From assembly GCF_005280655.1 (NCBI RefSeq), contig NZ_CP040058.1, positions 157,001 to 221,000 of the forward strand: DNA of 64,000 bases, read 5' to 3'. Position numbers and translations under genes: made by a program. This document shows, piece after piece, positions 51,548 to 61,000 of the stretch. The notes beneath the pieces are model-generated. The model was not told the DNA's origin and made no database searches. It saw nothing but the letters and a program-made list of their open reading frames with translations. The first letter of the stretch is position 1. The number at the start of each line of letters is the position of its first letter. This DNA is from Anaerostipes rhamnosivorans (GTDB lineage: Bacteria; Bacillota; Clostridia; Lachnospirales; Lachnospiraceae).

Positions 51548-52679
51548 TTATAATGCTAGTGCACCAATTGATAAATCGGTTCTTGAAGTTATGATAGAAA
51601 CTTATATGAAAAGCTATGGAAATGCTGATAGCCGAACACATATATATGGAAATCAGGCGAGTGCTCAAGTGGAACGTGCAAGAGAGCAGGTTGCTGCTTT
51701 GCTAAAGATTAGAAGAGAAGAAGTTATATTTACCAGCGGTTCAACGGAAAGTAACAACATGGCCATATTAGGAATGAGAAATTATGCTATCCAAAATAAT
51801 AAAAGACACATAGTGACATCAACAATCGAGCATAAATCTGTTTTAGAGCCGATCAAACAACTTATGAAGGAAGGTTTTGATGTTGATTTTGTTAAGCCTA
51901 ATAGAAGTGGTCGAATTGAGGCGAAAAAAGTGTTGGAAAAAGTTAGGGAGGACACTTTTTTAGTAAGTATAATGCATATAAATAATGAAACAGGGACAAT
52001 TCAGCCAGTAAAAGAAATTGGAGATTATTTAAAAAGGACAGATACTTGGTTTCATGTTGATGCAGCTCAAAGTTGCGGGAAATTGGTAGTAGATTTACAG
52101 AACTTAAATTATGATTTATTATCAATTTCTGCACATAAAATGTATGGACCCCAAGGAATAGGTGCCCTTATTAGAAGATATAGAGACGGAAAGAAGCCTC
52201 CATTAAAAGCAATTATGTATGGAGGAGGACAAGAAAATGGCCTAAGACCGGGAACACTGCCAGTAGCTTTAATTGTAGGGCTAGGACATGCATGTTCATT
52301 GAGTTTAAAAAATTCAACGGAATATTGCAAGTTATATAAGCAAAACGAGAAGGATATACTTGAGTTATTGCAGAATAGTGGAACTAGATATATTATTAAC
52401 GGAGATTTAAAATATGCATCAGGTAATACATTAAATATTAGCTTTATTGATATTGATTCTGAAGCTTTTATGCTATTAGCCAAAAATCATGTAGGTGTTT
52501 CTAATGGTTCGGCATGTAATTCCTCCTCACGATATGAGACGAGTTATGTGTTGAAAGAGATGGGGTTAGATCAGAAAGTTATAGAAGAAGCAGTACGTAT
52601 TAGTTGGGGAAGAAAGAAATTAGATTTCTCAGAATTGCAGAAGGTATTAATTAAGGTAAAAGCATGTCAAGAAACTTAA
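51525..52679 (+). CDS. dndA: cysteine desulfurase of the phosphorothioation system (DndA/IscS-like)
   Basis: 384-residue PLP enzyme that moves sulfur from cysteine, through a persulfide, to DndC. HIYGNQASAQVERAREQVA, FTSGSTESNNMAI, the PLP site HVDAAQSCGKL and SAHKMYGPQGIGAL (Lys), and the active-site loop VSNGSACNSSS. It overlaps dndE by 23 bases; a second in-frame ATG lies 6 bases after the first. Its inclusion gives the locus its own sulfur donor. The gene is as AT-rich as dndC-E. Confidence 0.93.
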   Translation: MKMSIYLDYNASAPIDKSVLEVMIETYMKSYGNADSRTHIYGNQASAQVERAREQVAALLKIRREEVIFTSGSTESNNMAILGMRNYAIQNNKRHIVTSTIEHKSVLEPIKQLMKEGFDVDFVKPNRSGRIEAKKVLEKVREDTFLVSIMHINNETGTIQPVKEIGDYLKRTDTWFHVDAAQSCGKLVVDLQNLNYDLLSISAHKMYGPQGIGALIRRYRDGKKPPLKAIMYGGGQENGLRPGTLPVALIVGLGHACSLSLKNSTEYCKLYKQNEKDILELLQNSGTRYIINGDLKYASGNTLNISFIDIDSEAFMLLAKNHVGVSNGSACNSSSRYETSYVLKEMGLDQKVIEEAVRISWGRKKLDFSELQKVLIKVKACQET

Positions 52680-52808
52680 ACCAATGAATATATACCTAAT
52701 TCTATTCCTTAAATATACTGACTTATGTAAGTATAATTTCTTTAAGTTAGAGCATTTAATTTTTGAGAAATTATATATGTCTTTTTGACTATCTTTTTAT
52801 ATCTTCCT

Positions 52809-52858
52809 AAATGTCCGCAAAGCCTTATTTTATCGGCTCTACGGGCATTTTGCTTTTG
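52809..52858. terminator. long hairpin between the dnd operon and the Tn916-like element
   Basis: AAATGTCCG...AGCC (52809-52824) and GGCT...CGGGCATTT (52835-52850) with an internal mismatch, then TTGCTTTT. It can end the dnd operon on the plus strand; the A-rich left side could serve int on the minus strand. Confidence 0.65.
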
Positions 52859-52903
52859 TGGTAAACCTCGCATATCTAGGTCTATCTTCTTATATTTTCC
52901 CTG

Positions 52904-52930
52904 TCAATCGTGGTTAAAATCGTGGTAAAT
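52904..52930. repeat. left end-type repeat pair (integrase arm site)
   Basis: Two ATCGTGGT units 15 bases apart lie a few bases after the int stop codon. A nearly identical pair with 14-base spacing is at 57748-57774. These are the main evidence for element boundaries. Confidence 0.6.
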
Positions 52931-52934
52931 ACTT

Positions 52935-54128
52935 CTATGCGATTAGACGCTGAACCTCTGATTTTGCGGTATCTATGGACGCATGAGCGTACCAGTTCAT
53001 TGTGATACTAATGTTTGAATGTCCCATGATATACTGTAAATCTTTTGGGTTCATGTTCTTGCTTGCCAGTCTTGTGCAGAATGTATGGCGTAGCGTATGC
53101 GGTGTGATATGTGGCAAGGGATTGTCCTTGTGGTGCTTGTTATATTTCTTTACCATACGGACAAATAAGGCGTTGTAATCAATCGCAACTTTGGGCTTGC
53201 CTTTATGATTGACAAATAAGAAATTGCTCTGTCCGTCTATCACAAATGGTTCTGCCTTTGGGCGTTTCTTCATAACTCGTTGAAATGCCTGTATTGTTTC
53301 TCTACTTAATGGCACTTGTCTTATTCCGCTTTTCGTCTTAGGCGTTTCAATATAATAGCCCTGTTCCTTGCTCTTTAGTAACTGGTGGTCGATAATTACA
53401 ACTTCATTCTTGAAATCAATATCAGCTACTGTCAGTCCGCACAGTTCCGAGATACGAAGTCCAGTCTTTAACAGTATCAGCACATCATCATAATGGTTGT
53501 GATACACATTGTCTGTCTTGATAAATGAGAGTAAGGCTTGTTCCTGTTCCTCTGTCAATGCGACTTTCTCTTTGGTATCATTTTCTAGGACTTCACTTAA
53601 CTTGAAATCAAAGGGATTTTTCCTTACGCAATCGTCTTGTATGGCGATATAGAATGACGCTTTTAACGAGCGTTTATGGTTGTTAATGGTATTGTAGGAA
53701 AAGCCTTTGTCTTTCATGCGTAACGCCCATTCTTTAGCGTCAGAGGGCTTGATTGTATCAATACTCCTAGCACCTAACTTGTCCTCTTTCAATAACCGCA
53801 TGAGTTGTTCCCGTTGTTTCTGTGTGCTTTTCTTCACATTTGCCCTTTGTGCGTTCTGTTTGGCATAAAGTTGGCAAAGCGTCATTTTCTTGCCTGTGCT
53901 GTCGATACCGTCCTCAATATCCCGTCTTATCTGCTGTTCCAGTTCTCGAAGTGAGGGTTTTTCCCGTTTTCCCTTTGGTGTCGGGTCTGTGGGTGTCAAT
54001 CTCCAAGCATACACATATTTTGTGTTTCCAAATGCGTCCACATATTTATATAAGTATTTTCCGTCTGTTCGTTGGCTCTCTCCAGTATGCAGGATACGAC
54101 CTTTGTTATCCCGTCTTTTTTCTTTCAT
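52935..54128 (-). CDS. int: Tn916-type tyrosine integrase
   Basis: 397 residues, site-specific recombinase. N-terminal arm-binding domain (KRRDNKGRILHTGESQR, YKYVDAFGNTKYVYAW), core-binding region, and catalytic domain with LLKTGLRISELCGLT (Arg), LLKSKEQGYYIETPKT, HTLRHTFCTRLA (His-x-x-Arg) and MGHSNISITMNWYAHAS (Tyr). Length and motif order match Tn916 Int. It stands at the left end of its element with the expected terminal repeats just after it, and pairs with xis 78 bases upstream. Confidence 0.95.
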   Translation of the reverse strand: MKEKRRDNKGRILHTGESQRTDGKYLYKYVDAFGNTKYVYAWRLTPTDPTPKGKREKPSLRELEQQIRRDIEDGIDSTGKKMTLCQLYAKQNAQRANVKKSTQKQREQLMRLLKEDKLGARSIDTIKPSDAKEWALRMKDKGFSYNTINNHKRSLKASFYIAIQDDCVRKNPFDFKLSEVLENDTKEKVALTEEQEQALLSFIKTDNVYHNHYDDVLILLKTGLRISELCGLTVADIDFKNEVVIIDHQLLKSKEQGYYIETPKTKSGIRQVPLSRETIQAFQRVMKKRPKAEPFVIDGQSNFLFVNHKGKPKVAIDYNALFVRMVKKYNKHHKDNPLPHITPHTLRHTFCTRLASKNMNPKDLQYIMGHSNISITMNWYAHASIDTAKSEVQRLIA

Positions 54129-54206
54129 GGTGTCTGCTCCTTTCCTTGTTGGAAAGAGCCTTGATATGACTTGTGTTCATCATAACACATACAAGGCTCA
54201 TTTGCA

Positions 54207-54410
54207 TTAGATTGCGTCCAATTTGTCAATAACCTTTTCAAACTGTCGGCGTTTAATCTGTATGCGGTTGCCATTCATAATGAGCCAGCCAGCGTCCTTG
54301 TTTTCCTCTGCCAATCGTCTTAACTTGTTTTCTCCGATACGGAAATACTTTGACGCTTCTTCAATGGTAAGGGTGTATTTTTCCCATACGGGAATATCGT
54401 TGTTGTTCAT
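54207..54410 (-). CDS. xis: Tn916-type excisionase
   Basis: 67 residues: [22 protein letters not shown], then [21 protein letters not shown] and [14 protein letters not shown], nearly the Tn916 Xis pattern (winged helix). It controls the direction of Int. Its ATG shares one base with the stop codon of the upstream Rep-like gene (TGATG), so they are coupled. Confidence 0.95.
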   Translation of the reverse strand: MNNNDIPVWEKYTLTIEEASKYFRIGENKLRRLAEENKDAGWLIMNGNRIQIKRRQFEKVIDKLDAI

Positions 54411-55420
54411 CAGATACCCCCTTTCCCATGTTTCGTGTCATACTGGATATAGGGGATAAGGTCGGTGCGGTTTATCCTCTGTAAATGGGCGGTTAATTTA
54501 CTGGAAAGGGAATTGCTGTATCTTGCCCTATCAAGCATAGTTCCTACTTTTTCCAGTCCACCTAATGCGTCATGTTCTTCTAAGAAATAAAAACTTTTGA
54601 CAGCGGAAATCACGCCACCCTCTGTGAGCCATTGCTGTGTTTCCTCAAGGGAATTATGCTGTTTTGGTACTTGCAGTTCCAAGACTTCCACAGCCCCCAA
54701 AAAGCGTTCCCAAAATCGACACATTTTCCATCTGCTTTTATTACTTTCGTTTCTGTTTGGTACGACAAAGCGTAGGTTGTTTGCCAGCAGTCCGAAAGCC
54801 AGTTCCCCAAGTTCCAGCGGTCTGTCTTTGAATGTCATGGCAAAAACATGAGCCTTATCATCACGCAGTTGCATTTCTGTCCGTTTCCAACTGCCAACTT
54901 CATCAAGTGTCTTATTATGTTTTGAACAGACTTCCTTATCCTTATCATAAAAGCGGTAGGACAATCCCGATTTTCCAGCACCGATATAAACGGTCTTTGC
55001 AGTGTCGAAATCATCAAACTTGCTTTCGTCAAAGTGGTAGCCCTCACTATTCGAGATAAATTCCTCTTTTTCACATTTCTTCTTTATCTGCTCTATGGTA
55101 AAGAATGGCTTTTCGTTCCTATCATCAATGGCAATATCAAGTCTTGTGAAATGGAAGTTATCCAGTCCGTATCTTCGCTCACAGCGTCGGAACATATCCC
55201 CAAAGGTATAATTCCTACTGTCGAGAATACGGAAAATATCATCACAACCTCTGCCAGTCATAACAAGATAACAGCCTAGCCCTTGTGGATTGTCCTCTGT
55301 CTTTCTTGCGTCCCCCGATACATAAATATCTCCAATCTGCCAGCGTGCCTGATAGGTCTTGAATTTAACGCTTGCCGGATAGACATTGAAAATGTCAGTC
55401 GGTAAACCTAAAATGTGCAT
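54410..55420 (-). CDS. replication initiation factor / Tn916 Orf20-type relaxase-like protein
   Basis: 336 residues from the first ATG. Rep_trans/PF02486-like core: [30 protein letters not shown] (metal Asp), [19 protein letters not shown] and [14 protein letters not shown]. In-frame residues continue upstream of the ATG for 29 codons with the family-like KIDYISIVFDTATAED, up to a stop at 55508-55510, yet no ATG/GTG/TTG is there. So either a rare start is used or the true N-terminus was lost by a frameshift. Such proteins nick the origin/oriT of Tn916-family elements. Confidence 0.83.
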   Translation of the reverse strand: MHILGLPTDIFNVYPASVKFKTYQARWQIGDIYVSGDARKTEDNPQGLGCYLVMTGRGCDDIFRILDSRNYTFGDMFRRCERRYGLDNFHFTRLDIAIDDRNEKPFFTIEQIKKKCEKEEFISNSEGYHFDESKFDDFDTAKTVYIGAGKSGLSYRFYDKDKEVCSKHNKTLDEVGSWKRTEMQLRDDKAHVFAMTFKDRPLELGELAFGLLANNLRFVVPNRNESNKSRWKMCRFWERFLGAVEVLELQVPKQHNSLEETQQWLTEGGVISAVKSFYFLEEHDALGGLEKVGTMLDRARYSNSLSSKLTAHLQRINRTDLIPYIQYDTKHGKGGI

Positions 55421-55967
55421 GATAACATCTTCTGCGGTTGCAGTATCAAATACAATGCTGATGTAATCAATCTTAACGGATAAATTTTTGTGTGTAGTTA
55501 TAGTGCATTACTCCTTTCGTACTTCCCGTTTTTTTGCGAGGTAAAAATCGTGTTTTTTCCTTTATTTATCACAGTTTCTAGGTACTATGACATGTATGCG
55601 CAGGGCGGTGTTACATATACGCCCTTTATGAACGCCTAAAGGCGTTCCCTTTCTTCCTGTGTCTGATCCGTTCTTAACGCTCACGAGCCTTGTAAGACTC
55701 GTGGCTAAACGGAACAGCCCCAGTCAGAAACCTTATTTTCGGTCTGATAGTCCATGCTTATTCATGCTATCAAAATGAAAATACATCTTTTCTATGCTTA
55801 CTCAAGCGTGTGATTGACCCTAGCGTGCTTAATCACCCTATCTAATACGATAATAACGCCATTAGAATTACTTGTCAAGAAGTTTTGATTGACTTTTTAA
55901 TAAATATTAAGTATGATATGCTTATAAACACCGAGAAAAGCAACGAAAGGAGCGGTTATACTAAGTT
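55421..55967. other. structured non-coding region, possible origin/oriT
   Basis: 547 bases with no gene seen. Contains GAACGCC-TAAA-GGCGTTC (55630-55647) and a nested hairpin CCGTT...CACGAG...CTCGTG...AACGG (55668-55712). Further repeats of TATGCTTA and CATGCTTATTCATGCTA-type half-sites lie around 55750-55830. The position next to the Rep gene, between divergent genes, fits a nick site/origin; that is inference. Confidence 0.45.
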
Positions 55968-56639
55968 ATGGAACATTACGAAAAGAAAATCAGTTTCTTA
56001 GGAGAGAATATACAGACCATAAGAAAACACAGAGGAATGAAACAACAGGAACTTGCGGATAAAATCGGTATCAATATGCAGAGCCTTTCCAAGATTGAAC
56101 GGGGTGTGAATTATCCTACCTTTGACACATTAGAAAAGATAATGGACGTGCTGGGAGTAACGCCCAATGAATTATTATCAGGAGAATGGAAGTATATTGA
56201 CCACACCGAACCATATATCATGGATATTATCAAACGGGAACAGGACTTCAATGTTTCCTTAGATTATCTGTCTGAAAATGAATTTTTCAATGATGAAAAA
56301 GAATGCAGATTTTACATGGAAACCAAACTCATACAGTATATCCATAACTACATTACCAATGAGGTTACGGAGTTAGAAGAACTTATGGAAATCAAGCAGT
56401 TGATACAACGTCAAAAAATAGAACGCATGATGAAAGTACATAAGGAAATGCGAGGGTTAGACCGATACAGAGAACAGCCCAAAGAGTATAAATACCATGA
56501 CCCTTATGATGACTGGATATTCCGTCAACTTGCGGACATAGACAGCAGAAATAACATTCCCGACACTTCGCCACAGTTAGATTTTGATGAAACGGACTAT
56601 GAAGATTATCTGAAAGAGAAATGGAACAGAGGTCTTTAA
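55968..56639 (+). CDS. XRE family regulator of the mobile element
   Basis: 223 residues. HTH_3 at the N-terminus (about 8-72): NIQTIRKHRGMKQQELADKIGINMQSLSKIERGVNYPTFDTLEKIMDVLG, then a long acidic, helical C-terminus unique to mobile-element regulators (KYHDPYDDWIFRQLADIDSR). ATG follows GGAGCGGTTATACTAAGTT, a rather distant ribosome site. It is divergent from the Rep gene and probably controls transfer or excision. Confidence 0.87.
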   Translation: MEHYEKKISFLGENIQTIRKHRGMKQQELADKIGINMQSLSKIERGVNYPTFDTLEKIMDVLGVTPNELLSGEWKYIDHTEPYIMDIIKREQDFNVSLDYLSENEFFNDEKECRFYMETKLIQYIHNYITNEVTELEELMEIKQLIQRQKIERMMKVHKEMRGLDRYREQPKEYKYHDPYDDWIFRQLADIDSRNNIPDTSPQLDFDETDYEDYLKEKWNRGL

Positions 56640-56670
56640 TTTTCCTCTTGAATGAAAGATACAGCAAACA

Positions 56671-56735
56671 AAAAGCCCAGTAAAGAGTGCAAAGCACCAC
56701 CAATGGTGGCATGGCTCTTGACAGGGCTTTTTCTT
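56671..56735 (+). terminator. terminator with nested hairpins
   Basis: AAAAGCCC (56671-56678) and GGGCTTTTT (56724-56732) enclose AAGAG/CTCTT and CCACC-AA-TGGTGG hairpins; TTCTTTTC follows. The remaining gap to 57009 holds only AT-rich sequence and a 20-codon tail-like stretch I cannot assign. Confidence 0.82.
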
Positions 56736-57009
56736 TTCTGTGGTTGGTAATCAAGAGGAAGAAAGAAAAAGTGTGTATTTTTCAAGACAGAAAAATGTCA
56801 AGGGGGGGTGTGCTGATTTTTGTTGTGGCGGATATATGGAACTGTTATAATATGGATATGTTTAAATTACGTTATAAGCAAGAATATTCTGCTGATTTGT
56901 CAAAAAACATCATTGCAACTGCCAGTTGACATATTTCCATATCTAAATGGTGGCTATGCAACTGATAATATTGCTAAAATTACACCATGAAAGAAAGGAG
57001 TGTTAGCTA

Positions 57010-57624
57010 ATGAATATGGCAGACAGAATACAATATTTAAGGAAATCAAAAGGAATATCACAAGAGGAACTTGCGGATAAAGTTGGAGTTTCAAGGCAGG
57101 CTGTTTCTAAATGGGAAAGTGAACAAAGTACGCCTGACTTAGAAAAAATAATTATAATGAGTGATTTTTTTGGAGTAACAACTGACTATATCCTAAAGGG
57201 AATTGAACCAGTAGCAGACAAAGAACAAAAAAATAAAGAGCTTACGAGTAAGGTACTTTATATATCATCAACAGCTTTTGTTGCTATTGGGCTGTTTTGT
57301 GCATTTGGTAATTGGTATGCAGAACAAACAATGGAAGCAGTTTGGGGTTCAATGATTATTCAAGCTATAGGGATTGTTGGATATTTTATAGCGAGAATAC
57401 TATCGGAAGAAAAATCCCCCTTTTATGTAAATTGGCTTAATATAATCGGAGTTGCTTTTATGCCTATTTCTATGATTACAGGATATATTTCAGGATTGGT
57501 TTTCAAACTAGAAGGGTGGATTGCACCTTATCCGATAGGAATATTTCATACTTTAGTTTTCGTGTTAGTATTCTTTGTAGTTGTGATTGCAAGCTATATT
57601 ATTCTAAAGAAACAAACAAAATAG
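57010..57624 (+). CDS. XRE regulator with membrane domain
   Basis: 204 residues. HTH_3 (about 4-65): IQYLRKSKGISQEELADKVGVSRQAVSKWESEQSTPDLEKII, then a cytoplasmic linker and four hydrophobic helices (about 78-200: VLYISSTAFVAIGLFCAF, VGYFIARIL, GVAFMPISMITGYISGL, LVFVLVFFVVVIASYII). Membrane-bound HTH regulators of this type are common in Clostridia. ATG follows AAAGAAAGGAGTG. It is the last gene before the right end of the element. Confidence 0.86.
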   Translation: MNMADRIQYLRKSKGISQEELADKVGVSRQAVSKWESEQSTPDLEKIIIMSDFFGVTTDYILKGIEPVADKEQKNKELTSKVLYISSTAFVAIGLFCAFGNWYAEQTMEAVWGSMIIQAIGIVGYFIARILSEEKSPFYVNWLNIIGVAFMPISMITGYISGLVFKLEGWIAPYPIGIFHTLVFVLVFFVVVIASYIILKKQTK

Positions 57625-57680
57625 TGATTACCTTTATTTTGCAAAAGCAGTTAGTCTTAGGATTGACTGCTTATTAATAA

Positions 57681-57717
57681 AAGACACCACTTCAATGTGT
57701 CAATGGTGTCTTTTTAG
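57681..57717 (+). terminator. terminator near the element's right end
   Basis: AAGACACCA (57681-57689) and TGGTGTCTT (57704-57712) followed by TTTAG. Confidence 0.85.
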
Positions 57718-57747
57718 TGCTATTTTATCGTCATATCAAGGCTCGTT

Positions 57748-57774
57748 CAATCGTGGTATATTCGTGGTAAAATG
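57748..57774. repeat. right end-type repeat pair
   Basis: Two CGTGGTA units 14 bases apart, matching 52904-52930 at most positions and in the same orientation. After it, up to 58044, only AT-rich promoter-like sequence is seen. Confidence 0.6.
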
Positions 57775-58044
57775 AGTGTTTTTCTATACTTCGAAATGCT
57801 TGAAAGTGTAATATTTATAGGGATAATCAAAAATCAGATATAAAGTTTAATGTAAATATGAATTGTTTTCGGACTATATTTTAACTTACATCTTGTCCGA
57901 AAGCTTTTTGTATAATTAAAAAATGAATTCAGCCTTCTCTATGTATTATGACAAGTAATCTAAAATCATTTGTTTCACAAAATAATTTTTCATATAAACA
58001 AACATATTACTTCTAAATTCAGTAGGAAAGGGCGGCACAGCAGG

Positions 58045-61000
58045 ATGTTAACTAAATCACAGATAAAGGAATTGTCAAATCCATCTTCTTATGCAAAAGG
58101 CAGAAATCTGTACCAGTCTGACTATATACTGAATTTTTCAGTTGGTGAACAGGATGGGATCGCATATATTGATGCAATTATACAGGGAAGCGGAAGAAAT
58201 AAATATGAGGTTAATCTTGAATATAATTTAGAAATTGACGATCTGGAAAATGCATATTGTGAGTGCCCGGCATTCCGTGAGTACTATGGCCTTTGCAAAC
58301 ATTGTGTAGCGGTGCTGTTGGAATATAGAGACTATGTAGAAAGACAAGAAACTATCCTGGAATACAGTCACAAGCAGAAAAGCATCCTTGAGAAACTTCA
58401 AGGCATGAAGGGAATGAACACAAAGCCAGCATCGGCGGAAATCGAATACAAGCCAAAGACAACTCCGGCGATAAAACAGCTGCTTTCAAGGCAGCAGTTA
58501 CAGAATACACTGCCTATGATCCAGGAGGAGCTTTATGGACAAGTGCGGCTTGAACCATTTTTAATATGTCAGGATTACATGATTGAGGTGGAATTTAAAA
58601 TAGGGACTTCCTATATGTATGTCTTAAAAGATGTGTTCGCCTTTGTGGACGCTGTGGAAAAGAAAGAAAACTATTCTTATGGACAAAAGCTGCAGTTTGT
58701 ACATGACATGAAAGTATTTGATGAGGATTCCCGTAAGCTTGTGGTGTTTTTGGAAAACTGGGTAAAACAGAACAAATATAATTTTCTTGAGATTCCCTAT
58801 TATGATGATCCATACACAGATTTCACAACGGTTAATTTGAGAAGAGTGCCGTTGAAAACAGGAGATCTGGAGCAGCTCATCGAGGCCATAGGGGTCAAGG
58901 AGTTTCAGGCGGATATCAGCAGAGCACAGGAAAGCGTGTGGAGGGTGACAGACGAGCCGCTGGAACGTTCTATGAAGATCACTGGGAGAGAACAGGGAAT
59001 TGACGTAGAGATCAATTATTTAACAGGCTATCAGTGTGTCAATTCTAATATTTATTTTCAAAGAGGAAAAGTATATAGAATTCCAAAAGAGGATATAGAG
59101 CCCATACAAGGTTTTTTATCCTGTATGGCGGAGCTTCCTACGCGCAGAGCATTTATAGAACAGTCGGATGTACCTGCCTTTTGCAGAGAACTGCTTCCGG
59201 TGTTGGAAAAATTTTTTGAATGTACAAAGCAGGAGTTTGAGGAAGAAGACTACGGTGTGGTTCCTGTAGCTTTTGAAATATATCTGGATGCACCGCAGAA
59301 AGACTTTATTACCTGCAAGCCTATGGCAGTCTATGGACAAAGGAAATATAACATTTATGACAACACCCAGGAAATTGAAAGACGGGATCTGAAGAGAGAG
59401 ATGGAAGTGGCTAAAGTCGTCTCAGGATATTGTAATGCTTACGATGAACGGGAAAAGCTTATGGTTCTGGCAGATGATGAAGAAAAGTTGTACGAACTGT
59501 TAGTATACGGGATTTCCAATCTACAGAGGCTGGGAGAGGTCTATATTTCTGATGCGTTAAAGAAGATTCATGTTTCTCCTGCACCAAAAGTTGTAGTGGG
59601 TGTATCTCTCTCAGGAGATATGCTGGAGCTTAAGATGACAGCAGGAGATATGCCTAAGGATGAGCTTTTGGAGATCTTATCAAGGTATAATAAGAAAAAG
59701 AAGTTCTATCGCCTGAAAAGCGGTGATTTTGTAAATATGGACGGGGAAGGAATCAACGCGCTGCTGGAGTTGAAGGAGGGGCTGCATCTTTCGGACCGGC
59801 AGTTTAAAAAGGATAAAGTGACTCTGCCCAAATACAATGCCATTTATCTGGATGAGGAGCTAAAAGAATGGCAGACTGTTTCCGCCCAGAAGAATAAAGA
59901 GTTTAAAGCATTGATCCGGAATATGAAGACAGTAGAGGATAATGACTTTGAGATTCCGGCCGGGCTTCAGGATGTACTGAGGGAGTACCAGAAAAAAGGT
60001 TTTTTGTGGATCAAGACATTAAAATGTAATGGATTCGGAGGTATTCTTGCGGATGATATGGGGCTTGGAAAGACACTTCAAGTGATTGCCTTTTTGGAAT
60101 CTGAGTATCAGGAAGGAAAAGAAAATAGAAGGAGCCTGATCGTGGCTCCTGCGTCTCTCGTGTTTAACTGGCACAGTGAGATCTGCAGGTTTGCACCCGG
60201 TCTACCGGTACAGATGGTAGTTGGAAAGGCGGGGGAGAGGAAAGAGATTATAAAAAATGCCAGTGACAATATAGTTTTGATCACATCCTATGACCTTTTG
60301 AAAAGGGATATCGATAGTTATCAGGATATCACATTTGGCAATCAGATCATTGACGAAGCACAATATATTAAAAACCATGGAACCCAGGCCGCAAAGGCAG
60401 TAAAAGCTGTAAATGCAGGTTTTAAACTGGCACTTACGGGTACACCGGTGGAAAACCGCTTAAGCGAATTGTGGAGCATCTTTGACTTCTTAATGCCAGG
60501 CTTCTTATATTCTTATAAAAAATTCAGAGAGGAGTTGGAACTTCCGATCATACAGGATAACAGTGAAACTGAGATAAAGAGGCTACAGAAAATGATCCGG
60601 CCTTTTGTACTGCGCCGTCTGAAGAAGGATGTTTTAAAAGATCTGCCGGATAAACTGGAGAAAAGTTATTTTGCGAAGATGGAAGGGGAGCAGCAGAAGC
60701 TTTATGATGCACATGTGAAACGCATGCAGATCATGTTGAATAAGCAGACAGAGGAAGAATTCCAAACCAGGAAAATTCAAATATTATCAGAATTGACAAG
60801 GTTAAGGCAGATATGTTGTAGTCCTGAATTAATTTTTGAAAATTATAAGGGAGAGTCCGCAAAAAGGGAGTTATGTATTGACCTGATAAGGAATGCAGTC
60901 AGCGGAGGACATAAGATTTTGTTATTTTCCCAGTTTACATCTATGCTTTCACTGTTAGAGCAGCGGCTTACAGAAGAACATATCTCTTTCTATACGTTGA

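Larger units (their letters stand above)
52904..57774. mobile_element. reduced Tn916-like integrative element
   Basis: A ~4.9 kb unit with int, xis and a Tn916 Orf20-like Rep/relaxase gene on the minus strand and two XRE genes on the plus strand. Both flanks carry the same tandem of ATCGTGGT units in the same orientation, 52904-52930 and 57748-57774, as expected for Int arm-binding DR2 repeats inside the ends of Tn916-type elements. No conjugation, tetracycline-resistance or orf14-24 genes are present, so it could move only with help. The true ends lie outside these repeats and were not fixed exactly. Confidence 0.72.

Noticed and set aside
56687..56929. 80-codon open frame after the XRE gene
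   Set aside because: Its start is inside the terminator hairpin and its composition is not gene-like.
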